This document shows positions 26,495-34,598 of a stretch of 64,000 nucleotides of DNA, one piece after another. The notes under the pieces were generated by a model. The model was not told the DNA's origin. It ran no database searches and worked only from the letters and a program-made list of their open reading frames with translations. The stretch lies in contig NZ_CP095481.1 of NCBI RefSeq assembly GCF_023023025.1, forward strand, positions 1,426,001-1,490,000. Reading direction: 5' to 3'. The DNA is from Amycolatopsis sp. WQ 127309 (lineage in GTDB: Bacteria; Actinomycetota; Actinomycetes; Mycobacteriales; Pseudonocardiaceae). Numbering within the stretch: position 1 is the stretch's first letter; each line of letters begins with the position of its first letter. The translations under genes were made by a program, and so were the position numbers.

Positions 26495-27030
26495 TCGACA
26501 CGGCGTCCGAGCTGCTGGCCGGCGAAGGCGTCGACGCCGTCACGCTGCGCGGGATCGCGAAGGCGGCGGGCGTCTCGCACGGCGCTCCACTGCGGCACTT
26601 CTCCGGCCGCGCCGAGCTGCTGTCGGCCGTCGCGACGCGCGGTTACGCCGACCTGCTCGCCCGCCGCGAAACGCTGCCGGAGACGTCGCCGCGAGCCCGG
26701 CTGACCGCCGCCTGCCACAGCTACGTCGACTTCGCGCTCACCAACCCGGCGATGTTCGAGCTGATGTTCCGCCGCGACCTGATCGACCCGGCCGACCCGG
26801 CGCTCTCGGCCGCGGCGAGCGCCGTCTTCGACACCTTCGCCGTGCTGGTGGCCGCGGTGCCGACGCCGATCGCGCGGTCCGGCGCCGACCTGCGGCTGGT
26901 CGCCGCGTCGCTGTGGGCCGCGTTGCACGGCCTCGCGCAGCTGTGGCTCTGGGGCGGGCTGGCCGGGGCGAGCTTCGCGCCGTCACCGGAGTCGGCGCTG
27001 GCCGTCACCCTGGACGCGTACCTCGGTTGA
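26473..27030 (+). CDS. TetR family regulator with WHG-type C-terminus
   Basis: A 185-aa regulator. HTH: AVTLRGIAKAAGVSHGAPLR (about residues 21-42); the C-terminal domain contains LVAASLWAALHGLAQL, matching the WHG subgroup. GTG 26473 lies inside the end of the SGNH gene and is the only start that keeps the first helix (TRQRLIDTASELLAGEG). Probable autorepressor acting on the tandem palindromes at 25617-25655, thereby controlling the esterase. Inducer unknown. Confidence 0.85.
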   Translation: MGTRQRLIDTASELLAGEGVDAVTLRGIAKAAGVSHGAPLRHFSGRAELLSAVATRGYADLLARRETLPETSPRARLTAACHSYVDFALTNPAMFELMFRRDLIDPADPALSAAASAVFDTFAVLVAAVPTPIARSGADLRLVAASLWAALHGLAQLWLWGGLAGASFAPSPESALAVTLDAYLG

Positions 27031-27189
27031 CGCCCGGCGAAGAGGGGCTCCGGAGACCTCCCCCGGCCCCGGTGGGGCACCCTCTCCGCCGAGTCAAGGG
27101 CCGACCGTAGTGGCGAACGGCCACGCAGCGGAAGCAACTGACGACGTAGCCGGGGTAAACCTTCGCGGTACACAGGTAGCTTTCTGCTG

Positions 27190-28335
27190 GTGACGACACT
27201 GCGGGGACTTCGCGCGCGGCCACGGCTGACCGACGCCGTGCTCGCGGTGCTCGTCGCGGGTTACCAGGTGGCGGGCGCCACCGAGCTGGGCGGCGCGTTC
27301 GGCACCCACGCGCGTCCGCTGGGGCTCGCCCTGGCCGCGCTCAGCGCCCTGCCGCTCGCGGCGCGCCGCCGGTTCCCGATCACGACGGTGGTCACCTGCG
27401 TCGCCCTGATGGGCGTGTTCTACGCGCTCGGCTTCCGATCGCAGCTCGGCCAGCTCAGCGTCATGATCGCCGCCTACACGGTCTGGGCGCACTGCCGCTT
27501 CCGCGACGCGCTCGCCGTCACCGTGCTCGGCCTGATCGCCTACGAGACGTCGATGCTGTTCGGCAGCCCGGTCTCCCCGGTCGGCGACACGCTGCTGTCG
27601 CTGCTGCTCGCGGTCGGCGTCGCGGCGATCGGGCGCACCGCCTACGTCCGCAGCCACCGGATCCGCGACGCCGAGCACGACACGGAGCTGGCCGTCGCGG
27701 AGGAACGCGTCCGGATCGCGCACGAGCTGCACGACGTCGTCTCGCACCACCTTTCGGTGATCTCGGTGCAGGCCAACCTCGCGAAGTACGTCTTCGAGTC
27801 GGCGCCGGACACCGCGCGCGGCGCGCTGGACACGATCACCGGCACGACGACCGAGGCGCTCGACGAGCTGCGGCGCCTCCTCAGCGTGCTGCGCCCGCCG
27901 CAGTACCCGCTCGAGGGGTACCGGCCGCAGCCCGGGCTCGGCGACCTCGGGACGCTCGCCGCCCGGGTCCGCGAGGCCGGGATCGCGGTCGACCTGCGCG
28001 TCACCGGCGCGGCCCGGCCGCTGCCGCCCGGTCAGCAGCTGTGCGCGTTCCGCGTCGCGCAGGAGGCGCTGACGAACGTCCTCAAGCACGGCGGCGCCAC
28101 GGCCGAGCTGACCCTCGACTACCGCGCCGAGCACCTGGTCCTCGGCGTCACGGACCCCGGCGGCGCGCCGGCCGCCCCGCCGAACCCGGGTGGGCACGGG
28201 CTGATCGGCATGCGCGAACGCGCCCGGATGTACGGTGGCGTGATCGAGATCGGCCCCCGCGACCCGGCCGGGTTCGCCGTCGTGCTGACGCTGCCGTACC
28301 CGCGGCCGGTCCCCCAACCGCAGGAGCCCGAGTGA
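27190..28335 (+). CDS. Two-component sensor histidine kinase (NarL-associated, DesK-like)
   Basis: A 381-aa HisKA_3 kinase. The N-terminal third has four to five transmembrane helices (about 15-150) with almost no extracellular loops, so it likely senses a membrane signal. The phosphoacceptor is RIAHELHDVVSHHLSV (about 175-190), followed by a HATPase domain with the N-box QEALTNVLKHG and G-box HGLIGMRERARM. TAGCTT lies seven bases before GTG 27190, suggesting leaderless transcription. GTGA overlap with the response regulator gene makes them a coupled pair. Confidence 0.92.
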   Translation: MTTLRGLRARPRLTDAVLAVLVAGYQVAGATELGGAFGTHARPLGLALAALSALPLAARRRFPITTVVTCVALMGVFYALGFRSQLGQLSVMIAAYTVWAHCRFRDALAVTVLGLIAYETSMLFGSPVSPVGDTLLSLLLAVGVAAIGRTAYVRSHRIRDAEHDTELAVAEERVRIAHELHDVVSHHLSVISVQANLAKYVFESAPDTARGALDTITGTTTEALDELRRLLSVLRPPQYPLEGYRPQPGLGDLGTLAARVREAGIAVDLRVTGAARPLPPGQQLCAFRVAQEALTNVLKHGGATAELTLDYRAEHLVLGVTDPGGAPAAPPNPGGHGLIGMRERARMYGGVIEIGPRDPAGFAVVLTLPYPRPVPQPQEPE

Positions 28336-28994
28336 CGAGCGTGCTGGTGGTCGACGACCAGGACCTGGTCCGCGCCGGGTTCGTCGCGCTGCTGGGCGCC
28401 GTCCCGGGCATCGACGTCGCTGGCGAAGCGCGTGACGGCCTGGAGGCGGTCGAGAAGGCGGCGGCGCTGCGGCCGGACGTCATCCTGATGGACATCCGGC
28501 TGCCGGGCCTGGACGGCGTCAAGGCGACCGAGCGGATCCTCGCCGCGGCCGGGTCGCCGCGGCCGAGCGTGCTCATACTGACCGTCTTCGACCTCGACGA
28601 GTACGTCTACACGGCGTTGCGCGCGGGCGCGGCGGGCTTCCTGCTCAAGGACAGCCCGACGGAGACGCTGGTCGCCGGCATCCACGCGGTCGCCCGCGGC
28701 GACATGCTGTTCGGCCCGACGATCACCCGCCGGCTCGTCGAGGCGTTCACCCGCACCCCACCGGAACCACCCGCCGCGTCACCGGCGTTGGCCGCCTTGA
28801 CCGACCGCGAGCTGGAGGTGCTGCGGTTCGTCGGCACGGGCGTCCCGAACGGCTGGATCGCGGCCGAGCTGCGGGTCAGCGAGGCGACGGTCAAGACCCA
28901 CCTCAACCGGCTGATGACCAAGCTCGGCATCTCCAGCCGCGCACAGGCCGTGGTGGTGGCCTACGAAACCGGCCTGGTCCAGCCGGGCGGCTGA
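28332..28994 (+). CDS. NarL/FixJ-family response regulator
   Basis: A 220-aa regulator with receiver domain (VLVVDDQDLVRAG; phospho-acceptor Asp in VILMDIRLPG; Thr in LILTVFD; Lys in LLKDSPTE) and a C-terminal LuxR-type HTH (ALTDRELEVLRFV ... SEATVKTHLNRLMTKLG). It is coupled to the histidine kinase by a GTGA overlap. Its 3' end overlaps the GNAT pseudogene on the other strand by 34 bp. Target genes are not evident here. Confidence 0.93.
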   Translation: MTSVLVVDDQDLVRAGFVALLGAVPGIDVAGEARDGLEAVEKAAALRPDVILMDIRLPGLDGVKATERILAAAGSPRPSVLILTVFDLDEYVYTALRAGAAGFLLKDSPTETLVAGIHAVARGDMLFGPTITRRLVEAFTRTPPEPPAASPALAALTDRELEVLRFVGTGVPNGWIAAELRVSEATVKTHLNRLMTKLGISSRAQAVVVAYETGLVQPGG

Positions 28995-29750
28995 GCAAGA
29001 TCCCGCCGCACGGCGAGCACCATGTGCGCCTTGACGCAGCGTCCGAGCCCGTGCTCACGGTGCGCGGCGGACACGGCGGTGTCCAGCTGGTAACCCCAGT
29101 CCGGCCGGCGCGGGTGCGAACACACTTCGATGAACCCGGCGACGGCGCCGGTCGCTTCGTGGATCGCGACGACGATCCACTGCACCAGCCCTTGGACCCG
29201 CGCTTCGGCTTCGGCGGCGCGCACCCGCTCCGCCGTCCACTCCGGCCACCGGTAGCCCGACCCGCCGAGCGGCGCGTCGTGGATCGCGCCCCGTGCGACG
29301 GCGTAGGACTCGAGGACGTCCGCCGGAGCGGTGCCGGTCCACTGCCGCAGCCGGTAGCCCGCCGGAACCGGCACGTCCCAGCGCGACCGGTCGCGCCGTC
29401 GACCACCAGGGCCTGCCGCACGATCGTGCGCACCGTGCGGAAGCCCATCGCCGCGGCCCACCGCTCACCCGCGGTGCCGGCGACGAGCTGCCAGCCCTCG
29501 ACGACCTGCCGGTCACGCGCCCGCAGCTCGGGCCACACGGCCCGCAACAGCGCGGTGCCGATCCCCGCGCGGCGGGCGGCCGGGTGCACGACGACGTCGG
29601 TCAGCCGATCCCGCTGTTCTCGGCCTCGAGGAAGTTCACCTGCGCGAACGCGACGAGTTCGCTCCCCCGGTGGGCAGCCCAGTGCGCCGCCGGCCCCATC
29701 CCGGGCAGGGGGTTCGCTCGCCATGCCCCCAGTGTCCGCGACACGCTCAC
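28961..29750 (-). pseudogene. Tandem GNAT acetyltransferase broken by two frameshifts
   Basis: Conceptual translation gives one two-domain GNAT protein spread over three frames. Frame a, from GTG 29750, reads WRANPLPGMGPAAHWAAHRG and ends NFLEAENSGIG; frame b (about 29600-29390) has LTDVVVHPAARRAGIGTALL, the acetyl-CoA motif A of a first GNAT domain; frame c (about 29385-28961) has a second domain with GRCVKAHMVLAV at its end. No single reading frame spans both domains. Frame switches are near 29605 and 29390. Either a true pseudogene or two sequencing indels; the neighbouring genes have none, which favours decay. Confidence 0.75.
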
Positions 29751-29792
29751 CCGGTGCGAGCGTCCGAACACCTGATCGAATAAGCTTCGCCC

Positions 29793-30518
29793 ATGTCCGA
29801 GTCAGACCCGCAGCTCGAGCGCATCCGCAAGCTCCTCGCCAAGGCCGAGGACCCGGCGGTCACCGAAGCGGAAGCCGAGGCGTACAACACGAAGGCCGCC
29901 GAGCTCGTCGCCCGGTACGGCATCGACCAGGCGATGCTCGCCGAGGCCGGCGCGAGCGTCGACGACATCGGCACGCTCACCATCCCGATGAACGACCCGT
30001 ACAGCCGGGACAAGGCGAGCCTGCTCACCTCGGTCGCCTACCCGCTGCGCTGCCGGACCCTGCTGCACCGCGTCGGCCAGAAGGTCGAGAGCGTCACGGT
30101 GTTCGGCTACCAGTCCGACCTCGGCCGCGTGGAGCTGCTGTTCACCAGCCTCCTGCTGCAGGCGAGCACCCAGCTGAACCGCGTCCGGCCGGGCGGGTTC
30201 TTCCCCGGCGAATCCCTCGCCGCGTACCGGCGCACGTGGCTGCACGGTTTCGCCCGCGCGGTCCACGAGCGGCTTTCGCTGGCCGAGCAGGAGGCCGTCC
30301 GCACGGCCGCGCCCGGCGCGCGCTCGGCCGAGCTGGTCGTCCGCGACCGCTCGGCGATGGTCCAGCACCGGTTCGACGAGGAGTACGGCGACCTGCGCTC
30401 GGCCGCGCCCCGGCGGCTGTCCGGTAGCGGCTACCTCGACGGCCACGACGCCGGCACCAAGGCGAACCTCGACCCGTCGGCGCTCACCCGGCGTCGCAAG
30501 GCCCTGCCCGTCCGCTGA
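29793..30518 (+). CDS. DUF2786 protein
   Basis: A 241-aa protein with the N-terminal DUF2786 module (QLERIRKLLAKAEDPAVTEA followed by EAYNTKAAELVARYGID), a short helical domain found in phage and actinobacterial proteins of unknown role. The C-terminal part has HERLSLAEQEAV and RFDEEYGDLRS. No membrane segment. TAAGCT followed by six bases precedes ATG 29793, so leaderless transcription is likely. Function unknown. Confidence 0.82.
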   Translation: MSESDPQLERIRKLLAKAEDPAVTEAEAEAYNTKAAELVARYGIDQAMLAEAGASVDDIGTLTIPMNDPYSRDKASLLTSVAYPLRCRTLLHRVGQKVESVTVFGYQSDLGRVELLFTSLLLQASTQLNRVRPGGFFPGESLAAYRRTWLHGFARAVHERLSLAEQEAVRTAAPGARSAELVVRDRSAMVQHRFDEEYGDLRSAAPRRLSGSGYLDGHDAGTKANLDPSALTRRRKALPVR

Positions 30519-30572
30519 GTGTCGCCCGGTTGCCGCTATCCCGGCGTTGATCGTTTCCGCTTGACTGGGCGG

Positions 30573-31310
30573 ATGCGCGTGGTGGATCTTGCCGACCGTC
30601 CCGACCTGCTCGAACCTGCCTTGGACCTCGGTGACGTCGGCGGCCAGTTCATCTACCAGGGCGCGAGCGGCCGGATGATCACCGGCGAGCGGTTCCTGCG
30701 GCACTGGGCGCGCTACTTCCTGATCGCGCTGGACGACGACGGCGTCCCGATCGCGCGCGCTCTCTCGGTCCCGCTGGCGTTCCCGGCGGACGACCGCACG
30801 GAGCTGCCGGACCACGGCTGGGACCAGGCCATCGAGTGGGCGGCGCAGGACGTCATGGACGGCCGCGCGCCGAACGCGTTGTGCGCGCTGGAAGTCGTGA
30901 TCGCGCCGCACCTGCGTGGCTCCGGCCTGTCCGCGCCGATGCTCAAGGCGTTGAAGGCGCGGGCCGCGGAAACGGGGCTGCGCAAGCTGATCGTGTCGGT
31001 CCGCCCGATCGGCAAGGAGCAGGAGCCGGCCGTCCCGATGCCGGAGTACGCGGCTCGCCGCCGGGAAGACGGCCTGCTGGCCGACCGCTGGCTGCGCACG
31101 CACGAGCGGCTGGGCGCCCGGGTCGTCAAGGTCTGCCCGTTCGCGGTGACGCTGGCGGGTTCGCTGGCCGACTGGCGCGAGTGGACCGGCGTCAAGCTGG
31201 CGGAAGGCGAGAACTTCATCCCCGGCGGCATCGCGCCGGTGCACGCGTCGACGGCCCACGACACGGCGACCTACGTGGAGCCGAACGTCTGGATGGACCA
31301 CCCGATGTAA
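30573..31310 (+). CDS. GNAT-like hypothetical protein
   Basis: A 245-aa soluble protein. The central segment ALEVVIAPHLRGSGLSAPML has the shape of the GNAT acetyl-CoA binding motif (R/Q-x-x-G-x-G/A), so an N-acyltransferase fold is likely. The ends do not match a known subfamily by eye. ATG 30573 is chosen over the earlier in-frame GTG because the conserved-looking part starts there and a GGGCGG stretch precedes it. It may stand alone; no partner is apparent. Confidence 0.65.
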   Translation: MRVVDLADRPDLLEPALDLGDVGGQFIYQGASGRMITGERFLRHWARYFLIALDDDGVPIARALSVPLAFPADDRTELPDHGWDQAIEWAAQDVMDGRAPNALCALEVVIAPHLRGSGLSAPMLKALKARAAETGLRKLIVSVRPIGKEQEPAVPMPEYAARRREDGLLADRWLRTHERLGARVVKVCPFAVTLAGSLADWREWTGVKLAEGENFIPGGIAPVHASTAHDTATYVEPNVWMDHPM

Positions 31311-31380
31311 GCCTCGGGGATCACCCTGATGGACCCCCGCGCCGCCACCTGCTAGCTTTTGTTTGCATGTGGAGGACGCC

Positions 31381-31725
31381 GTGACCGAGCCCACCGGGGA
31401 CGAGCTCGTCCGGCTGCTGGGGACCCTGGCGAACCCGCACCGGCTGCGGATCGTCGCGGCCCTGCTGGCCGAACGCGCGTACGTCAGCGAACTGGCGCGC
31501 GCGCTGCGGATCAGCCGCGCGCTCCTGCAGGTGCACCTGCGCAAACTCGAAGCCGCGGGCCTGGTCACGGCCAGCTTCGAGGTCGGCGAAGACGGCAAGA
31601 CGCTGCGGTTCTACGAGCTCACGCCGTTCTCCGTCGTGCTGACGCCCGCGGCGATCGCGGCCGCCGTGCCGACGCTGAGCACACCGGAGTCCGTCCACGC
31701 GGACGGCGAGGAGGGACGGACATGA
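31381..31725 (+). CDS. ArsR-type winged-helix regulator
   Basis: A 114-aa HTH_20/ArsR-like repressor (LLGTLANPHRLRIVAALLAE; recognition helix SELARALRISRALLQVHLRK). No Cys metal site, so it is not a metal sensor of the ArsR/SmtB type. GTG 31381 has GGAGG five bases upstream. It is the first gene of an operon with a small membrane protein (ATGA overlap) and an MMPL exporter. A TAGCTT hexamer (31353-31358) may be its -10 box. It probably autoregulates the operon. Confidence 0.83.
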   Translation: MTEPTGDELVRLLGTLANPHRLRIVAALLAERAYVSELARALRISRALLQVHLRKLEAAGLVTASFEVGEDGKTLRFYELTPFSVVLTPAAIAAAVPTLSTPESVHADGEEGRT

Positions 31726-31970
31726 ACTGGCACCAGTGGCAGGAGATCATCGGCGTGACCGGGGTCTTCGTCCTGATCACCGTCGTGCTCACGGTCGCGA
31801 TCGTGCAGCTGGCCTCGACCTGGCGCGCCAAGGCCGCGCTGGCCCGCGAGCACGAATACCGCGCGCTGGCCGAGAAAGCTGTCCGGACGCAGGAAGAAAC
31901 CGAACGGCAGCTGCGGGACGTCCAGGATCGCCTGCGATCCATCGAACACGTGCTCAAGGAGGTCGACTGA
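31722..31970 (+). CDS. Small membrane protein with cytoplasmic coiled coil
   Basis: An 82-aa protein: one N-terminal transmembrane helix (about residues 9-32, IIGVTGVFVLITVVLTVAIV) and a charged helical tail (about 38-82) with coiled-coil spacing (QEETERQLRDVQDRLRSIEH). ATG 31722 overlaps the ArsR stop as ATGA, which fixes the start. Its position between a regulator and an MMPL exporter suggests a regulatory or scaffolding partner of the exporter. No named family recognised. Confidence 0.78.
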   Translation: MNWHQWQEIIGVTGVFVLITVVLTVAIVQLASTWRAKAALAREHEYRALAEKAVRTQEETERQLRDVQDRLRSIEHVLKEVD

Positions 31971-31979
31971 CCTGAGGCC

Positions 31980-32011
31980 CTGGACCGCCGAGCGGCAACT
32001 CGGCGGCCCAG
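31980..32011 (+). promoter_or_regulatory. Stem-loop before the MMPL gene
   Basis: CTGGaCCGCCGAG and CTCGGCGGcCCAG (31980-31992, 31999-32011) pair with one mismatch around a six-base loop; a second short hairpin, CTCGCCC-gag-GGGCGAG-like, lies at 32027-32043. There is no U tract. It may be a partial terminator or attenuator that lowers exporter expression relative to the ArsR gene. Confidence 0.45.
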
Positions 32012-32082
32012 GAGGAAGAAGCACCCACTCGCCCGAGGGCGAGCTCTCATCGGATCACTCCTTCACGGAAGGACTTTAGTTC

Positions 32083-34191
32083 ATGCTGCCCGCACGCAGG
32101 CCCGTGGTCGAACGCGTCGCGAACTGGTCGGTGCACCACCGCGCCGCCGCGATCTCCGGCTGGCTGGCGCTCGTCGCGCTCGCCTGGGTCATCGGTACGT
32201 TCACCCCCGGCACCGACGCGCGCTCGAGCCCCGCCGGCGACGCCGGCACCGGCCAAGCCGTCCTCGACCGCCAAGACGTCCGCGAACCGTTCTGGGAAAA
32301 CGTCCTGGTACCCAGGGATTCGCCGGCCGCGGCCGACCTGGTGACGACGTTGACGACGTCCGGCGCGGTCGCGGACATCCACTCCCCGCTCGACGACCCG
32401 GCCCAGGTCTCCGCCGACGGCCGGGCCGGCCTCGTCACCTTCCGGATCCTCGGCACCGGCCCGGAAATCAAGCCGCACCTCGCGACGGCGACCGCCGTCG
32501 TCGCCACCGTCGCCGCCCGGCACCCGGACGTCCGGCTCGCGCAGGCGGGCGACCTCAGCGTGTCCGGCGCGGTCGACCAGAGCATCAAGGAGGACATCAA
32601 GCGGTCCGAGACGCGCTCGCTGCCGCTCACCCTGCTGATCCTGCTGGCCGTGTTCGGCTCGCTGGTCGCGGCCGCCGTCCCGGTGCTGCTCGCGGGCACC
32701 ACGGTGCTCGCGACCTTCGGCCTGCTGTCCGCAGTGGACAACTGGATCCCGGTCAACAGCGCCACTTCCTCGATGACGTTGCTGATCGGCATGGCCGTCG
32801 GCGTCGACTATTCGCTGTTCTTCCTGCGCCGGGTGCGGGAAGAACGCGCACACGGCGTCGACGAGTCCCTGCGGATCGCCGCGCGGACGTCCGGGCACGT
32901 CATCGTCGTGTCGGGGCTGACCGTGGCCCTGTGCGTCACCGGCCTGCTGTGCACCGGGCTCGACAACCTCCGCGGCCTGACCGTGAGCACGATCCTCGTC
33001 GTCGGCCTCGCCGTGCTGGCGTCGGTGACCGTGCTCCCCGCGACGCTCTCGCTGCTCGGCACCCGCGTCGACCGCCTCCGGATCCCCTGGCTGGGCAAGC
33101 GCGGCACCCGCTCGCGGTTCTGGGCCGGCGTCGCCTCGACGGTGACGCGGCGGCCGGCGCTGTGGACCGGGCTCGCCGCCGGGCTCCTGGTCCTGCTCGC
33201 CCTGCCCGCCGCCGGAATCCGGCTGCAGGACCCGGCCCCGACCGAAAGCCTGCCGCGCAGCGTCCCGGTGATCGACGCGGCCGCGCGCGTCCAGGAAGCG
33301 TTTCCCGGCGTGACGATGCCGGCGCACGTCGTCCTCTGGAGCGACCGCGGCCCGGTCGACACCCCCGCGGTCCGCCGGGCGATCGACGAGCTCACCGCGC
33401 GGACGCCGAAGCCGGCGGTCGTGGTACCGGTGGGCGACGCCCTCGTCGTGCGGATCCCGCTCGGCGGCACCGGAAACGACGAAGTGGCCGACCGCTCGCT
33501 CACGACGTTGCGGGAAACCCTGCTGCCGCAGACGATCGGCCGGCTCGACGGCGTCCGCTTCGCGGTCGCGGGCCGGACGGCGGAAGCCCACGACTTCACC
33601 GCGCAAGTGCTGCAGCGGGCGCCGTACGTCTTCGGGTTCATCCTGCTGCTCGCGTTCGTGCTGCTGCTCGTGGTGTTCCGCTCGGTGGTGGTACCGGCGG
33701 TGTCGATCCTGCTCAACCTGCTGTCGGTCGGCGCGGCCTACGGCGTGCTGACCTTGGTGTTCCAGGACGGTTTTCTCGCGCCGCTACTGGGTTTCACGCC
33801 CTACGGCGGCGTGCTCGGCTGGCTGCCGATGTTCCTGTTCGTGCTGTTGTTCGGCCTGAGCACGGACTACCACATCTTCATCCTCAGCCGGATTCGCGAA
33901 CGCCTGCAGGCGGGCCACCCGGCTCGCGACGCGATCGTCGAAGGCACGGCGAGCAGCTCCGGCGTGGTGACGAGCGCGGCGTTGATCATGACGGGCGTGT
34001 TCAGCATCTTCCTGAGCCTCGCGGCGATCGAGTACAAGATGCTGGGGCTGGGCATGGCTTTCGCGATCCTCCTGGACGCGACGGTGGTCCGCGGCGTCCT
34101 GCTCCCGGCGGCCCTGTCCCTGGTCGGCGACCGCCTCTGGAACCCGGTAGCACCTCTTGAAGGTCCGTCCAAGACATTTCACTTGTCCTGA
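32083..34191 (+). CDS. MMPL/RND family exporter
   Basis: A 702-aa membrane transporter with two repeats of one helix, an extracytoplasmic domain, and five helices. The first repeat's sterol-sensing-like bundle includes LIGMAVGVDYSLFFLRRVRE and the second LFGLSTDYHIFILSRIRERL, both containing the Asp-Tyr proton-relay pair typical of MmpL proteins. Substrate may be a lipid, siderophore or drug. Homologues in this size class occur as YdfJ/MmpL-like efflux pumps. Located 112 bp downstream of the ArsR/membrane-protein pair; ATG 32083 has a GGAAGGA upstream. Confidence 0.9.
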   Translation: MLPARRPVVERVANWSVHHRAAAISGWLALVALAWVIGTFTPGTDARSSPAGDAGTGQAVLDRQDVREPFWENVLVPRDSPAAADLVTTLTTSGAVADIHSPLDDPAQVSADGRAGLVTFRILGTGPEIKPHLATATAVVATVAARHPDVRLAQAGDLSVSGAVDQSIKEDIKRSETRSLPLTLLILLAVFGSLVAAAVPVLLAGTTVLATFGLLSAVDNWIPVNSATSSMTLLIGMAVGVDYSLFFLRRVREERAHGVDESLRIAARTSGHVIVVSGLTVALCVTGLLCTGLDNLRGLTVSTILVVGLAVLASVTVLPATLSLLGTRVDRLRIPWLGKRGTRSRFWAGVASTVTRRPALWTGLAAGLLVLLALPAAGIRLQDPAPTESLPRSVPVIDAAARVQEAFPGVTMPAHVVLWSDRGPVDTPAVRRAIDELTARTPKPAVVVPVGDALVVRIPLGGTGNDEVADRSLTTLRETLLPQTIGRLDGVRFAVAGRTAEAHDFTAQVLQRAPYVFGFILLLAFVLLLVVFRSVVVPAVSILLNLLSVGAAYGVLTLVFQDGFLAPLLGFTPYGGVLGWLPMFLFVLLFGLSTDYHIFILSRIRERLQAGHPARDAIVEGTASSSGVVTSAALIMTGVFSIFLSLAAIEYKMLGLGMAFAILLDATVVRGVLLPAALSLVGDRLWNPVAPLEGPSKTFHLS

Positions 34192-34223
34192 CAGATCGGC
34201 TCCGGCACGGCGAAGGGAGAACC

Positions 34224-34598
34224 CTCACCGGCCTGAACCCCGTCCACCTCGCCCTCATCCGCTGTGCGCCCTGACGCTGCCGGCCTTGGCCGTCGTGACC
34301 CGCCAACGCCGTTGTGGTCCGTGCTGATCGGCACCGAACGCCGGCTCACGCCGCCCCGGATCCTGGGCCTGGTCCTGGTGATCTTCGCGCCGCGACAGCC
34401 CTGACAGCGGCCGCGACCGTCGGCCACCTGCTCCCGGTCGTCTCCATCGCACTGGGCGCGCTCTTCCTCAGCGAGCCGCTGACCCCGCGGACCATCGGCG
34501 GCATGGCGATCGTGCCGGCCGCCGTCGCCCTGACGCGGTGGAAGGCTCAGACGAGCAGCTCCACGACCGCGCCCGGCGCGCTGGCGGTCCCGAAGTAG
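34224..34598 (+). pseudogene. EamA/DMT-family transporter remnant
   Basis: Fragments of a ten-helix EamA permease appear in different frames: LNPVHLALIRC (34224-34270), then GTERRLTPPRILGLVLVI (about 34325-34390), then VGHLLPVVSIALGALFLSEP and TPRTIGGMAIVPAAVALTRW (about 34410-34550). These are end-of-repeat segments of both EamA halves, so most helices were deleted and the frame was disrupted at least twice. The last segment overlaps the end of the opposite-strand GGDEF-EAL gene. Confidence 0.7.

Noticed and set aside
29802..31598. Minus-strand open frame of nearly 600 codons
   Set aside because: Antisense to DUF2786, GNAT-like and ArsR genes with normal coding signals.
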